64,000 nt of DNA from Nostoc sp. CHAB 5836 (GCF_020829445.1 NZ_JAIVFV010000012.1:1-64000); one strand, 5' to 3'. Counted from the first letter of the stretch, positions 8,708 through 18,194 are shown. Program-made: numbers and translations. Notes: generated by a model not told the origin, from the sequence alone.

Positions 8708-9199
8708 TTAGTTTCTCTCAGGGTTGAGTTCGTTGATTTCTCTGCACTTGGCCTCTGCGGCTTGATATGCTACTAAATAGTCTTGTCCACCTAACATGAC
8801 ATCACCGTAATATTCATAAGGTGGATCACCATAGATTGGCAATGGATCATCTTCTGGATAATCTTCTTTCGATTCTTCAATGATGGCTTTCAGTTTTTTA
8901 ACGGTCAGCTTCTGTGCAGCAAAGTACCAGAGTTCTTCGGGATTTTTGTTCAAGTGCGGTAATGTAGGATCGATAATGTGTATAAGAAAGTTATTACCCG
9001 ATATATTGTCTAGCTCGATCCAACTGTGTTCAATCGGTCTGTATGGTTTCCCAGGAAAAGCTAAAAATCCCTGAATATATTTTGCTCCCTCAGTGGATAA
9101 TGCTGCTTTGTAAGCATTATCAAAGGGAGTGCTAGCTCTACTGTTTATCCGTTCAGCAATTTTGATTGACAGCGTTTCATCCAATAGTTTGTTCATCAT
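8708..9199 (-). CDS. Hypothetical protein, 163 aa
   Basis: Not recognised. It is soluble and acidic, with no signal peptide or membrane segment. Aromatic- and proline-rich stretches (FLAFPGKPYRPIEHSWIELD, PLPIYGDPPYEYYGD) suggest a compact globular protein. Codon use and HIP1 density fit the surrounding chromosome, so it is probably a genuine gene. Two adjacent ATG codons are possible starts. It is the only gene between the phytyltransferase and the polysaccharide cluster. Confidence 0.65.
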   Translation of the reverse strand: MMNKLLDETLSIKIAERINSRASTPFDNAYKAALSTEGAKYIQGFLAFPGKPYRPIEHSWIELDNISGNNFLIHIIDPTLPHLNKNPEELWYFAAQKLTVKKLKAIIEESKEDYPEDDPLPIYGDPPYEYYGDVMLGGQDYLVAYQAAEAKCREINELNPERN

Positions 9200-9675
9200 T
9201 GACCTTTTTTCAATTCAAAATTCAAAATTCAAAATGAATAATCAGAATAATTTTGAATTAATTAATTCTGGGTACAGAGCAAGTACTGATTGTCTTTAAT
9301 GTTGAATTAATAATTTTGAATTCCCCGAAGGGGTTGACATCTCGGCTAAGTTTAATCTTATCTGTATGGCTACTTTATTAAATGCGTAAATACGTTTTTT
9401 GTTATGGAGTTTTTCATCTTATATTTACGGATTCTAATTTTATCATGAAAGATTGTCTGATTATTCGGACATGATACAATACGGTTCACTTAAGGCTAAA
9501 ACTCTTTTTCTTTAACGAACCGCAGAGGCGCAGAGGGCACAGAGAGAAGAGAGAAAGAGAGGGGAGAAATGCTTAACTGAACTGTATTGGGACATGATAT
9601 GATTAATCCACCTCAAGCCGGGAAATCTTTCTACAGGGCTGGCTTTCCAACTTACATAGTTTCAGGTTTTTAGCT
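9200..9675. other. Intergenic region with STRR and a Rep-F insertion
   Basis: 476 bp. It holds a TTCAAAA heptamer array (9212-9235), AT-rich text, and a complete Rep-F element at 9477-9589 with 10-bp direct repeats on both sides. No gene seen. Confidence 0.7.
9477..9589 (-). mobile_element. Rep-F element with 10-bp target duplication, copy 1
   Basis: A 113-bp unit from CAATACGGTTCAC to ACTGTATTG, flanked by GGACATGATA at 9467-9476 and again at 9590-9599. Inverted ends plus an exact 10-bp direct duplication are the mark of transposition. Other copies are at 24508, 35666, 57248 and 59751. Confidence 0.85.
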
Positions 9676-10257
9676 TCATGGGGTTGTGGAGGTATCAAGT
9701 TTTATCCGATCCGTCTTGGGACTACAGGGGCTTCCCCAACAAACTCGTCCAGAGGGCATATTAGTAAAAACACTACTACGAGCGCCAATCACAGCATTAG
9801 CGCCAATTTCCACTCCTGGCCCAACAAAACAATCAGCTGCTACCCACGCACCGTTGTCAATGGTGATACTCGCTGTTTTCAAACCAAAGGCAGGGTCTTG
9901 GATATCATGACTACCAGTACATAGGTAACTTTTCTGGGAAATTACGCAGTGTTCACCGATGCGGATCTGATCGAGGCTGTATAAAACTACGTTATCTCCA
10001 ATCCAACTGTAGTTGCCAATGGTAACTTTCCAAGGGTAGGTGAAGCGGGCGGTGGGTCGAATTAATACGCCTTTACCGATACGAGCGCCAAATAGTCGTA
10101 GCAAAGCGCAACGCGCAATATTTAATGGTTGAGGAGTGAGGGTAAAGGCGATCGCTTGTACAAACCACCATAATAAAATATACCAAGCTGGACGACCCCG
10201 GTCAAACCAAGATTGGTCATATTTGCGTAAATCTACGAAGGGTTGATCATTGGTCAT
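9676..10257 (-). CDS. WcaF-like hexapeptide-repeat acyltransferase
   Basis: 193 aa. The C-terminal half is a left-handed beta-helix of hexapeptide repeats (IGNYSWIGDNVVLYSLDQIR, GPGVEIGANAVIGARSSVFT) as in colanic-acid WcaF and related sugar O-acetyltransferases. The N-terminus WFDRGRPAWYILLWWFVQAI is a hydrophobic segment typical of that subfamily. It probably transfers an acetyl group to an exopolysaccharide sugar or intermediate. Two glycosyltransferase genes lie upstream on the same strand, although the 205-bp gap to the nearer one contains repeats, so co-transcription is uncertain. Confidence 0.85.
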   Translation of the reverse strand: MTNDQPFVDLRKYDQSWFDRGRPAWYILLWWFVQAIAFTLTPQPLNIARCALLRLFGARIGKGVLIRPTARFTYPWKVTIGNYSWIGDNVVLYSLDQIRIGEHCVISQKSYLCTGSHDIQDPAFGLKTASITIDNGAWVAADCFVGPGVEIGANAVIGARSSVFTNMPSGRVCWGSPCSPKTDRIKLDTSTTP

Positions 10258-10260
10258 TCG

Positions 10261-10300
10261 ATTTTGGATTTTGGATTTTAGATTTTAGATTTTAGATTTT
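10261..10300. repeat. STRR: GATTTTA/GATTTTG heptamers
   Basis: Five to six tandem 7-bp units (GATTTTG then GATTTTA) just upstream of the acyltransferase start. Confidence 0.8.
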
Positions 10301-10308
10301 TTTAGGGC

Positions 10309-10400
10309 TTATATCAATTTAATGTGAAGCTGCATAATAAAGAACCCCACCCTAACCCTCCCCGAAATCGGGGAGGGAACTGGATTTTCGCCTCTTTGCT
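10309..10400. repeat. Dispersed repeat shared with 63859-63975
   Basis: A stretch including ATTTAATGTGAAGCTGCATA followed by AAAGAACCCCACCCTAACCC recurs almost unchanged at the right end of the window. It contains the palindrome CCTCCCCGAAATCGGGGAGG. Confidence 0.7.
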
Positions 10401-10462
10401 CTTCGTTCGGGGAGTAAGAGGATGTTTGAAAGTCCAAAATTCAAAATCTAAAATTGGCAAAG

Positions 10463-11419
10463 TTACGAGTCAATAGTCAATAACTTTCCCTCTGCTCCCC
10501 TACTCTCCTGCTCCCCTGCTCCTTCCTTTGGGGGAGTTGCAGTATTTAAGTGACCACCACAGTTGCGTAACTCGTAAAGTTTAACGCCAATTTGATATTC
10601 ATATTGACTCAGTAAGCGTGCATAGATATATCCTGCTTTCCCATCCAAAAAACCGCGTTGAATAATATAGAATATAACAAACCGTAAAATAGGTTTAAAC
10701 GGCAGGTGTACCCACACTTTTTTCAAAAAGCGCTTGCGTTGGACTGCATCACCAAAGAGATTAGCGCCGATAGTTCCGCTATCATTTTTACCTGTGAGAA
10801 TATTAAAATAAACACTAGCTTCCCAATTGGAATATCGATTGTGCCGTTCTAACCAGTGGTAAAGGTCGCGGAAGTCCTCGTGGAGCATATCGTTTTTGAG
10901 ATACCCAACTTTCCCCTGTAAAATCACGTGTTCGTGAACTTCATTATCACCAGTATTAGGAATATCTTCTGTATTTAAATTTTCGTAGCGACCTTTTTTA
11001 TGTTTAAATAAACGCAAATTCCAATCGGGATATTTACCACCATAGCGAATCCATTTTCCTAAGAAAAATACCCGGCGGTTGAGATAATAACCTGCATATT
11101 CATTGTTTTGAATTGCTTGGTCAATTTCCTCCCAAAGTTCGGGGGTGATGCGCTCATCACAATCTACAATTAGCACCCATTCGTTACGAAAAGGTAAATT
11201 ATCTAAAGACCAATTTTTCTTTTTGGGCCAGCGTCCATTGAAGTTGAATTGTACAACATTTACACCGCAACTTTTAGCAATTTCAATGCTGTTATCAGTA
11301 CTTTGAGAATCTACTACAAATATTTCGTCTGCTCTGCTCAGGCTAGCGAGGCAGGCAGGCAAGTTTACTTGTTCATTTTTTGCTGGAATTAGTACTGAAA
11401 CTGGTATTTTAGATAGCAT
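10463..11419 (-). CDS. Family-2 glycosyltransferase
   Basis: 318-aa GT-A fold enzyme. The N-terminus VSVLIPAKNEQVNLPACLAS and VVDSQSTDNS are the GT2 nucleotide-binding start, and VDCDERITPEL carries the metal-binding acidic motif. The middle (YLNRRVFFLGKWIRYGGKYP, HEHVILQGKVGYLKNDMLHE) resembles WaaE/KdtX-type LPS-core glucosyltransferases. It probably adds a sugar to a cell-envelope glycan on the cytoplasmic side. The last 30 residues (PPKEGAGEQESRGAEG) are low-complexity and come from dispersed-repeat DNA, so the true domain ends near residue 288. It lies 23 bp downstream of the second glycosyltransferase gene, likely in one operon. Confidence 0.88.
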   Translation of the reverse strand: MLSKIPVSVLIPAKNEQVNLPACLASLSRADEIFVVDSQSTDNSIEIAKSCGVNVVQFNFNGRWPKKKNWSLDNLPFRNEWVLIVDCDERITPELWEEIDQAIQNNEYAGYYLNRRVFFLGKWIRYGGKYPDWNLRLFKHKKGRYENLNTEDIPNTGDNEVHEHVILQGKVGYLKNDMLHEDFRDLYHWLERHNRYSNWEASVYFNILTGKNDSGTIGANLFGDAVQRKRFLKKVWVHLPFKPILRFVIFYIIQRGFLDGKAGYIYARLLSQYEYQIGVKLYELRNCGGHLNTATPPKEGAGEQESRGAEGKLLTIDS

Positions 11420-11442
11420 AGGAGTATAAATTATGTTATTAG

Positions 11443-12384
11443 CTATTTCTTATTTGATGTAGAGAAAAGACCCTGAATAGCAGCATTTAAGTAACCAATC
11501 TGACCGTAAGCATACACAAGTTTATCAAACCGTTCTGCTGGATCAGAGAAATATTGCAATGCTTTATACAAGCCGCGGATAAATCGTTCGCTACCTCGTT
11601 GCAATTGAGCGATGCCAGCTTTACCAGCAAGTTGTTCTCGATAGCATTCACTGATACCCTGCCACCAGCCTCGGTTTAAAAACCAGGAGCGTTGGAGGCG
11701 TTCTGGGGCAACATTGTGAGCAACCAGCGCTTCGGGAAGATAAGCAACTTGCCAACCACGCTGTATGGCAAATTCGGTCATTTGCAGTTCTTCATTTGAT
11801 AAGAGATTTTTCCCCACTCGACCGAGATGAGGATCAAAGCCGCCAATCTCTTCTAGGAAACTGCGGCGGATGGAGTAATTTAAGCCTCTGGGTGTTGAGC
11901 CAGGTTGGTCGATGTAGATGTTACTGTCACCCAAGTCGTATGCACCGAGATTTGCAGCTAGCCCTGGAGATAGCCACCGTGGTTGTTGAATTCCTGGGGG
12001 CCAGAGGAGAGTGACTTTGCCGCCTGCGATCGCGAGTTTAGAATTATTGTAATAGGCAAAATATAAAACTTGTAGCCAGCGATCGCAAGCAACAGCATCG
12101 TCATCCAGATAAGCCAGAATATCACCACTTGCTACTTTTGCACCCGTGTTGCGGGCGACAGATAAACCAATGGTGGGTTCAAATACATACTTCAGGTGCG
12201 GATTGTGGGCCCTTTGTTCTACAACCTCACGAGTGCGATCGCTAGACCCATTATCAACTACCACAATTTCAAAGTTAGCAGCAAAATCCTGTGCTAAAAG
12301 ACTATCAATTGCAGCCCCTAAATAGGTATCTCGATTGTGAGTACAGATAATGGCAGAGAGTTGGGTATCTGACATAGATTTCAT
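11443..12384 (-). CDS. Family-2 glycosyltransferase
   Basis: 313 aa. GT2 signatures are LSAIICTHNRDTYLGAAIDS at the start, VVDNGSSDRT, and the DxD-type metal site AYLDDDAVACDRW. The later GLNYSIRRSFLEEIGGFDP and LLSNEELQMTEFAIQRGW give the acceptor-side and catalytic acidic residues. No membrane segment is visible. It starts at Met1 or, more likely, Met4 (MSDTQ, 12375), because the DNA upstream becomes repeat-like. First gene of the glycosyltransferase pair and likely part of exopolysaccharide synthesis. Confidence 0.88.
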   Translation of the reverse strand: MKSMSDTQLSAIICTHNRDTYLGAAIDSLLAQDFAANFEIVVVDNGSSDRTREVVEQRAHNPHLKYVFEPTIGLSVARNTGAKVASGDILAYLDDDAVACDRWLQVLYFAYYNNSKLAIAGGKVTLLWPPGIQQPRWLSPGLAANLGAYDLGDSNIYIDQPGSTPRGLNYSIRRSFLEEIGGFDPHLGRVGKNLLSNEELQMTEFAIQRGWQVAYLPEALVAHNVAPERLQRSWFLNRGWWQGISECYREQLAGKAGIAQLQRGSERFIRGLYKALQYFSDPAERFDKLVYAYGQIGYLNAAIQGLFSTSNKK

Positions 12385-12575
12385 TTTGGATTTGAGATTT
12401 GGGACTTTCCTGCGGAACGCTACGCGTAGCTTGCTTCCCCGGAGGGGTACGGCTTTGCTCAGTCGAACGATTTGAGATTAAAATCTTAAATCCAACGCAC
12501 ACCTGCACAGAGTTAATCTAAACCAAAAGTTACCGACTCACCAACCGAGTTTCTTCGGAGATCATCTTTAAAACT

Positions 12576-13403
12576 TCACGTTTGTTGAATATGACTGTGT
12601 AAAACTACAAGAGTTTGGGCCAGTTGACTCAGGCGAGTTTCTAAAGATTGCTTGCGCCCCAACAGTTGACGTAACTTTTGGTAACGAGCGATCGCCATGC
12701 TAACATTGGCAACCTGATCTGCTGGACATGGGCGCGACCAGACTTTACCAGCATCGTCTACACCACAGAGGCGGTAGCCAGTAACAGATGATTCATAAGA
12801 TACTTTTCCACCACGGGCGCAAATTTCTTCTACATAGTTCATCAGGCGGTCAACCTCTGCATGGCGCAGTGTTGCGGTTCCTGCTGGTTCTGCTTCCTGG
12901 GGATTGGATTCTAACCAGCCATTGACAATTGGGCCTTCTAAATAAATATCTTGAATTTGGTGCAAGATATTTTGCAGTTCTGTTTGCCAACCAGCGACAG
13001 TTTCCTGAATTTCTTGCAATAGATTCATCGCTAATGCTGGATTGGCCCCGTGGCGATGGCTACTAAAACTCGGAGTTTTCAACTTGGGTAGGCTGGGTAT
13101 TTTACTTCCGTTCTCTTCTGCTTGAAAGGTCTGCACGGAGTCATGGTGAGGAAAGAAATTTTGTTCGGGAGGATCATTACTCTTAGTATCTACGTCAAAG
13201 TCAACTGTTTGTCCTTGTGTGTTGAGTTCCCCCTCCTGAGAGGATGCAGTCTGTGTACTTTCTGCGGCTTCGTTAGCTCCAACGCTGATTCTAAAGGAGA
13301 AAGGCCCTTTTGTGGTCGAATCACCTGTTTGGGCATCAGAGCCAGTGCCGCGATTCCCTAAATCGTGTAGAGTTGCTTCAATGCGTTTTAAACCTGCGTT
13401 CAT
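12576..13403 (-). CDS. Hypothetical protein with coiled-coil C-terminus, 275 aa
   Basis: Not recognised. Residues 1-120 are low-complexity and probably disordered (Ser, Thr, Gln, Asn, Asp). Residues 125-275 are ordered and largely helical (AMNLLQEIQETVAGWQTELQ, KLRQLLGRKQSLETRLSQL), with a central conserved-looking patch VSYESSVTGYRLCGVDDAGK. No signal peptide or membrane helix. It is on the same strand as the glycosyltransferases, but 190 bp separates them. Possibly a cyanobacterial structural protein; function unknown. Confidence 0.7.
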   Translation of the reverse strand: MNAGLKRIEATLHDLGNRGTGSDAQTGDSTTKGPFSFRISVGANEAAESTQTASSQEGELNTQGQTVDFDVDTKSNDPPEQNFFPHHDSVQTFQAEENGSKIPSLPKLKTPSFSSHRHGANPALAMNLLQEIQETVAGWQTELQNILHQIQDIYLEGPIVNGWLESNPQEAEPAGTATLRHAEVDRLMNYVEEICARGGKVSYESSVTGYRLCGVDDAGKVWSRPCPADQVANVSMAIARYQKLRQLLGRKQSLETRLSQLAQTLVVLHSHIQQT

Positions 13404-13445
13404 AAAAACATCCTAAAGTTTGCTGTCCCCGATGGTGTTGAATAG

Positions 13446-13602
13446 TTATAGCGGTTCTCGCTTGGGTGCAGTACAGTTTTGACCTCACTTCCATTCCTCT
13501 CTTCCTTTGAGGAGAGAGGCTTTGAATCTTACTCCCCAACGCTAGAAGGGAAGGGGCTGTTCTTGTTAGGTCTGTATTCCATGCAATTGAGAATCGCTAT
13601 AA
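13446..13602. mobile_element. Element with TATAGCGGTTCTC inverted ends
   Basis: 157 bp with imperfect inverted termini (TATAGCGGTTCTC and GAGAATCGCTATA). The interior has a GAGGAGAGAGGCTTTGAA stretch, also found at 22141-22205. The same terminus (TCTCGACAAGCGTGA version) appears at 35957-35980 and 63839. Confidence 0.6.
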
Positions 13603-13650
13603 GAATAGAGTTGTGGGGATTTTCGGCTTTTGCCAGTTGGGCATCAATCT

Positions 13651-13682
13651 AATTCGTAATTCGTAATTCGTAATTCGTAATT
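13651..13682. repeat. STRR: CGTAATT heptamer array
   Basis: Four to five tandem CGTAATT units, the inverse of the array at 7022-7057. Confidence 0.85.
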
Positions 13683-13961
13683 ACAGCAAGTTTCAGGAAA
13701 ATAGACCATCCGGTAGCGGTGCAAGGTCTTGCACCTCTACGACAGATGTGGTTCATATACCGCAAAATTGGTGTAAAAATGGTTTTTAGTCGGTGCATAA
13801 TCACGGTAGTCCCGTTTGCAGTGGGGTTTGAATTTCGACTGGAAACAGAATTATGAATTAAAAATTTAGAACGATGCTGGTGCTAATTTTATCCCTTAAA
13901 AGTTATTTGAAACGAAAAATCTCATCCATGAAGAAAAAAACTGCGGTAATAAATTGAAACT

Positions 13962-14095
13962 GTAAGTAAGTCGGTGAAAATAAATCAAACTATATGACGA
14001 AACGTAAATAGCCTTGAAACCCTTACCAATGACGAATGACTAAGGACAAATGACAGCCATCACCAGTTATCTTTAATTGCGCCGACCTACTTAGG
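13962..14095 (+). mobile_element. Rep-A MITE-like element, copy 2
   Basis: Nearly identical to copy 1 (1910-2043) over its full length, from TAAGTAAGTCGGTGAAAATA to TAATTGCGCCGACCTACTTA. It ends 30 bp before the cobU start, so it probably supplies part of the 5' region of that gene. Confidence 0.88.
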
Positions 14096-14124
14096 CATAT
14101 TGTTAAAAGACTCAGGAAACAACT

Positions 14125-14697
14125 TTGGGTAAAATCATTTTAGTAACAGGGCCAGCACGATCTGGTAAAAGTGAATGGGCGGAAAGTCTGGCCATGCAGT
14201 CAGGAAAAGCAGTTGTTTACGTAGCAACAGCCACTGATAATCTAGATGATCAAGAGTGGCATGAACGCATTTTACAACACCAACAACGTCGTCCCCAAGA
14301 CTGGGTAACTTTATCTGTACCTATGGAACTGTCTGCTACCCTCGCTGATGCTAAACCCTATACCTGCCTTTTGGTTGATTCTTTAGGAACTTGGGTTGCT
14401 AATCTGCTAGAACAGGATGAATCTAGCTGGGAAAACATCCTTACAGAGTTGTTAGAGACGGTGGATCTGGTCGCTGCTGATATGCTGTTTGTAGCAGAAG
14501 AGGTAGGTTGGGGTGTAGTACCAGCTTATCCTCTTGGGAGAACATTCCGCGATCGCCTAGGTTCTTTAGTCCGCCAGCTAAGTGCCCTCAGTGAAACTGT
14601 TTATTTGGTGACTGGTGGTCATGTTTTAAATCTCAGCGTCCTGGGTTCGCCATTGCCTTTGAGAAGTGAAGGAGAAGTTAGGAGTCAAGATTCTTAA
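14125..14697 (+). CDS. cobU: Adenosylcobinamide kinase / adenosylcobinamide-phosphate guanylyltransferase
   Basis: 190 aa. Bifunctional CobU/CobP enzyme of the nucleotide-loop step of cobalamin synthesis: it phosphorylates adenosylcobinamide, then transfers GMP. The P-loop GPARSGKSEWAE is at residues 9-20. The WHERILQHQQRRP region carries the expected guanylylation-loop histidine, and LVDSLGTWVANLL and EEVGWGVVP are further family motifs. The start is TTG at 14125, since no in-frame ATG precedes the P-loop. The last 15 residues look repeat-derived. A small gene follows 52 bp downstream on the same strand. Confidence 0.92.
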   Translation: MGKIILVTGPARSGKSEWAESLAMQSGKAVVYVATATDNLDDQEWHERILQHQQRRPQDWVTLSVPMELSATLADAKPYTCLLVDSLGTWVANLLEQDESSWENILTELLETVDLVAADMLFVAEEVGWGVVPAYPLGRTFRDRLGSLVRQLSALSETVYLVTGGHVLNLSVLGSPLPLRSEGEVRSQDS

Positions 14698-14749
14698 CTA
14701 TTGATTCAAATTAATCCCAAATCTCAGATCTCAAATCTAAAATTGTCTT

Positions 14750-15181
14750 ATGGCAACTAAACAAGAAGTTAGAGGATACCTTGCCTACTGGTTTCAGTTG
14801 GGTAAGAAAGTGATTACGAGCAACCCAAAGGCAAGCATTTTGCAGCATTTCGCTCCCCTATCGGTGCTAAATGGCGATCGCTATAGTGAAGAATTTGAAG
14901 AGTGCTGGCAGAAAATTATCTCACCGGAATCGGGTGATTGTTACCTAGAGGGTACACAAGAAACCATTGCTGAACTCTTGACACCAGCATGGGATATAGT
15001 GTCTTGTGGTCGTTGCAGTATGCCAGTAGCCGCGCGAAACGTTGGGATGCCGGCATTGTTATGCCCCTGCAATGATTTACCTAACTGGCCGAATACCGAA
15101 TTGCCAGCACCACGAGAGCCAATTAAGACTCAAGAGCAACTCAAAACAATTCGCGATCGGCTTGTAGATAATTTTGTATAA
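14750..15181 (+). CDS. Conserved-looking hypothetical protein, 143 aa
   Basis: Not assigned to a family. Soluble, no signal peptide. Residues about 82-105 contain three Cys (SCGRCSMPVAARNVGMPALLCPC pattern, split as CGRC and CPC), suggesting a small metal site. The N-terminus KQEVRGYLAYWFQLGKKVI is amphipathic helix. It follows cobU in the same direction and may share its transcript. I believe similar proteins occur in cyanobacteria, but no function can be read from the sequence. Confidence 0.7.
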   Translation: MATKQEVRGYLAYWFQLGKKVITSNPKASILQHFAPLSVLNGDRYSEEFEECWQKIISPESGDCYLEGTQETIAELLTPAWDIVSCGRCSMPVAARNVGMPALLCPCNDLPNWPNTELPAPREPIKTQEQLKTIRDRLVDNFV

Positions 15182-15609
15182 AAAACGACCAATTATCGAC
15201 ACTTCCACGGGCGTTAAACTTCCGCCTGTCTGATGACTTTTTGGTAAAGTCGATGGGCGGTATTATCCGCCGCAGCTTTGGATTTTCACATTGGTAGGCT
15301 AAAAAACATCTAATTTGGATAATCGGATTAAATATAACTCTTGTGGGGTGGGGCGAAAAGCCTGCCCAGTATATGCAATTTAAATATTCAACAGCTTATG
15401 ACAGTTCTGGAAGTATGCTTTGCACTGGGAAATGCCAGCCAAAACTCAAACTTTGAGAAAAACTTCCCAGTTCAGGTTATTTATCTCTTACGGTAGATGA
15501 AGTTCACGAAATAATACCAAAAGCATTGGTTTTTGTATAAGATACCGAATAGAAGAACGAGATTATTTTAATCTGTACTTTAGATAAATAACAGTAAAGT
15601 TAAGCAACT
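15182..15609. other. Intergenic, no gene seen
   Basis: 428 bp upstream of the LuxR-type regulator. It is unusually free of the dispersed repeats found elsewhere, so it may be genuine promoter and leader DNA. An inverted pair GGCGGTATTATCCGCC lies at about 15256-15271. Confidence 0.5.
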
Positions 15610-16329
15610 ATGAGTGAAATCAAGATCCTCGTGATTGAAGATCACAACCTGACGAGAATCGGTTTACGGGCTGCCTTGCAAACTCAGGCAGAGATCAGCA
15701 TTGTTGGTGAAGCAGCTAATGCAGCCGACGGCATCAAGCTTCTGAAAAGCCTCAAGCCGGATGTTGCAACTATTGACATTGGTTTGCCTGACATGGATGG
15801 TATTGAGCTAACACGCACATGTAGGCAATATCAAGCAGAGAATGAAGATTATACCACAAAGCTGCTAATTTTAACGATGCAGAATAGCGAACAGGCTGTT
15901 TTAGCAGCATTTGCAGCAGGTGCAGATTCTTATTGCATGAAGGATATCGAAACGGAGAAACTAGTGGAGGCTGTGCAAACGACCCATGCAGGTAGCTCAT
16001 GGATCGATCCAGCGATCGCCGACCTTGTACTACAACAAATACGCCAAGATTTCCCCGATGGTAGCAGAGGTGCATCTGGAAAAAGAGTCTTGATTGAAGG
16101 TATTGACCCAGATGTTGAGAAAAGTATAGTCAGCTATCCTTTAACTCACAGGGAAATGGATGTTTTAGAGTTGATTGTCGGTGGATGTGACAATGCAGAA
16201 ATTGCTAAAAGGCTCTATCTAACAGTTGGTACTGTCAAAACTCATGTTCGAGGTATTCTCAATAAACTCTGTGTTGCTGACCGGACACAGGCTGCTGTCC
16301 GTGCTTTGCGAGCTGGATTAGTACCGTGA
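15610..16329 (+). CDS. NarL/FixJ-type response regulator
   Basis: 239 aa. Residues 4-125 are a receiver (ILVIEDHNLTRIGLRAALQT) with the phospho-acceptor in DIGLPDMDG, and the later Thr and Lys of LTMQNS and MKD. Residues 175-238 are a LuxR-type helix-turn-helix (LTHREMDVLELIVGGCDNAE, AKRLYLTVGTVKTHVRGIL), so it binds DNA when phosphorylated. No kinase gene is adjacent. It sits 176 bp upstream of an ndhD on the same strand, and that gap holds a tandem 23-bp repeat; regulation of ndhD by this protein is an attractive but untested inference. Confidence 0.9.
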   Translation: MSEIKILVIEDHNLTRIGLRAALQTQAEISIVGEAANAADGIKLLKSLKPDVATIDIGLPDMDGIELTRTCRQYQAENEDYTTKLLILTMQNSEQAVLAAFAAGADSYCMKDIETEKLVEAVQTTHAGSSWIDPAIADLVLQQIRQDFPDGSRGASGKRVLIEGIDPDVEKSIVSYPLTHREMDVLELIVGGCDNAEIAKRLYLTVGTVKTHVRGILNKLCVADRTQAAVRALRAGLVP

Positions 16330-16390
16330 GCAAATAAAAATCCTTCTTCCCCAGTCGCCATTTTCAAGTCAATTGTCTTTGAGTCAAAGC

Positions 16391-16436
16391 GGTTAACTAG
16401 GACAAATATTTATGGTTAACTGGGACAAATACTTAT
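16391..16436 (+). promoter_or_regulatory. Two tandem 23-bp direct repeats upstream of ndhD
   Basis: GGTTAACTAGGACAAATATTTAT (given here for its pattern as GGTTAACT-rGGACAAATA-yTTAT) occurs twice head to tail at 16391-16413 and 16414-16436, with two differences. The pair ends 69 bp before the ndhD ATG. The 23-bp period is about two helical turns, as expected for a protein binding two adjacent sites on one face. Confidence 0.6.
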
Positions 16437-16505
16437 GAAGAGATTGTTACAAAGTTTAGTAGAATAACAATCATTCACAAATAAGTATTTTTTCTCCTCA
16501 TATAC

Positions 16506-18194
16506 ATGATAGCGGATCAATTTCCCTGGCTTACTGCAATTGTCTTGCTGCCACTCGTTGCCTCCCTAATCATCCCTGTGCTGCCTGATAAAGATGGCAA
16601 GCGCGTGCGGTGGTATGCACTGGGTGTAGGTATCGCAGACTTTGCCTTAATGTGCTATGCCTTTTGGAAGCATTACGATGCCAGCAGTGCTAGTTTTCAA
16701 ATGGTGGAAAATTATGCCTGGGTTCCTCAGTTAGGTTTTAACTGGGCGGTATCAGTCGATGGACTTTCAGCACCACTTGTGCTGCTAGCAGGATTTGTTA
16801 CCACACTCTCGATGTTTTCGGCTTGGCAAGTTGATCACCGACCCCGCCTCTTCTATTTTTTGATGCTGGTGCTGTACTCTGCACAGGTAGGGGTGTTCGT
16901 TGCCAAAGACTTACTCCTATTTTTCATTATGTGGGAAGTAGAGTTGGTTCCCGTCTATCTACTAGTGTGCATTTGGGGTGGGCAAAGGCGTCGTTATGCA
17001 GCTACAAAATTTTTGTTGTACACCGCAGCCGCTTCTATATTTATTTTGGTGGCAGCCCTGGCAATGGGGCTATACGGCGGTGGTAATATGACATTTGATA
17101 TAACCGCCCTGGCCAAGAAAGAATATCCCCTTGGTCTACAACTGCTGCTTTATGCAGGGTTACTGGTTGCATTTGGTGTCAAGCTTGCTGTTTTCCCCAT
17201 GCATACCTGGCTACCTGATGCTCACGGCGAAGCATCTTCTCCTGTATCAATGATTTTAGCTGGTGTATTGCTGAAGATGGGCGGATATGGACTAATTCGC
17301 CTGAATCTTGAGTTGCTTCCCAATGCACATATTTACTTTGCGCCAGTTCTAGCCATTTTGGGTGTTGTCAACATTATCTATGGTGCATTGAACTCCTTTG
17401 CTCAGACCAACATGAAACGGCGTTTGGCTTATTCGTCGATTTCTCACATGGGGTTTGTATTGCTTGGGATTGCGTCGTTCACTGATTTGGGAATCAACGG
17501 CGCGATGTTGCAGATGATTTCGCATGGTTTAATCGCATCTGTGCTGTTCTTCTTAGCGGGTGTTACTTACGATCGCACCCACACAATGGTAATGAAAGAT
17601 ATGGGCGGTGTTGGTCAAGCCATGCCCAAAGTCTTTGCTCTGTTTACCATCGGAGCAATGGCATCTTTAGCACTTCCCGGGATGAGCGGCTTTGCTGGCG
17701 AACTATCGGTATTTGTTGGGATGACAAGCAGTGATGTTTACAGCTCGACTTTCTGCACCGTAACGGTTTTTCTCGCCGCCGTTGGAGTCATTCTCACACC
17801 GATCTATCTACTTTCCATGCTACGAGAGGTGTTTTATGGTAAAGATGCGGCACTGCTATGCGACATTAATAATGCAGGCTTGGAAAATCAAGAAGATGAG
17901 GGAACAGTTTGTTTTGGTACAGATTGCTTAGTACCAGAAGATGCAGTCTACGACGATGCTAGACCCCGTGAGGTGTTTATCGCTGCCTGTTTTCTGCTGA
18001 TGATTATTGGTATTGGTTTCTATCCGAAGATAGCGATGCAGATGTACGATGTGAAGACTGTCGCAATCAATGCTAATGTTCGCCAGTCTTATGCCATAAT
18101 CTCGCAAACAAATCCCCAAATTTATGCTCATGGATTCTTGGTTCCGCAAATTTCCGAGGTTGAGGTAGCGCCGGTTTTGGGAGCTTTAAAGTAA
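16506..18194 (+). CDS. ndhD: NAD(P)H-quinone oxidoreductase subunit 4 (NdhD), longer paralogue
   Basis: 562 aa. Proton-pumping NDH-1 membrane subunit, homologous to complex I NuoM, with about 14 transmembrane helices. Conserved features are [12 protein letters not shown] (key Glu), [20 protein letters not shown], the broken-helix [10 protein letters not shown], and [14 protein letters not shown]. It resembles the D1/D2 group that acts in respiration and cyclic electron flow rather than the CO2-uptake D3/D4 group. Compared with the second ndhD at 22619 it has about 20 extra residues before the last helix (residues about 450-480), with two Cys ([17 protein letters not shown]) and many acidic residues. 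It is preceded by a LuxR-type regulator and a tandem 23-bp repeat. Confidence 0.93.
   Translation: MIADQFPWLTAIVLLPLVASLIIPVLPDKDGKRVRWYALGVGIADFALMCYAFWKHYDASSASFQMVENYAWVPQLGFNWAVSVDGLSAPLVLLAGFVTTLSMFSAWQVDHRPRLFYFLMLVLYSAQVGVFVAKDLLLFFIMWEVELVPVYLLVCIWGGQRRRYAATKFLLYTAAASIFILVAALAMGLYGGGNMTFDITALAKKEYPLGLQLLLYAGLLVAFGVKLAVFPMHTWLPDAHGEASSPVSMILAGVLLKMGGYGLIRLNLELLPNAHIYFAPVLAILGVVNIIYGALNSFAQTNMKRRLAYSSISHMGFVLLGIASFTDLGINGAMLQMISHGLIASVLFFLAGVTYDRTHTMVMKDMGGVGQAMPKVFALFTIGAMASLALPGMSGFAGELSVFVGMTSSDVYSSTFCTVTVFLAAVGVILTPIYLLSMLREVFYGKDAALLCDINNAGLENQEDEGTVCFGTDCLVPEDAVYDDARPREVFIAACFLLMIIGIGFYPKIAMQMYDVKTVAINANVRQSYAIISQTNPQIYAHGFLVPQISEVEVAPVLGALK

Larger units (their letters stand above)
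13404..14124. other. Intergenic region built of repeats
   Basis: 721 bp. It contains a unit bounded by TATAGCGGTTCTC and GAGAATCGCTATA (13446-13602), a CGTAATT array (13651-13682) and a Rep-A copy (13962-14095). The 13683-13960 stretch shows no gene or recognised signal. Confidence 0.7.
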
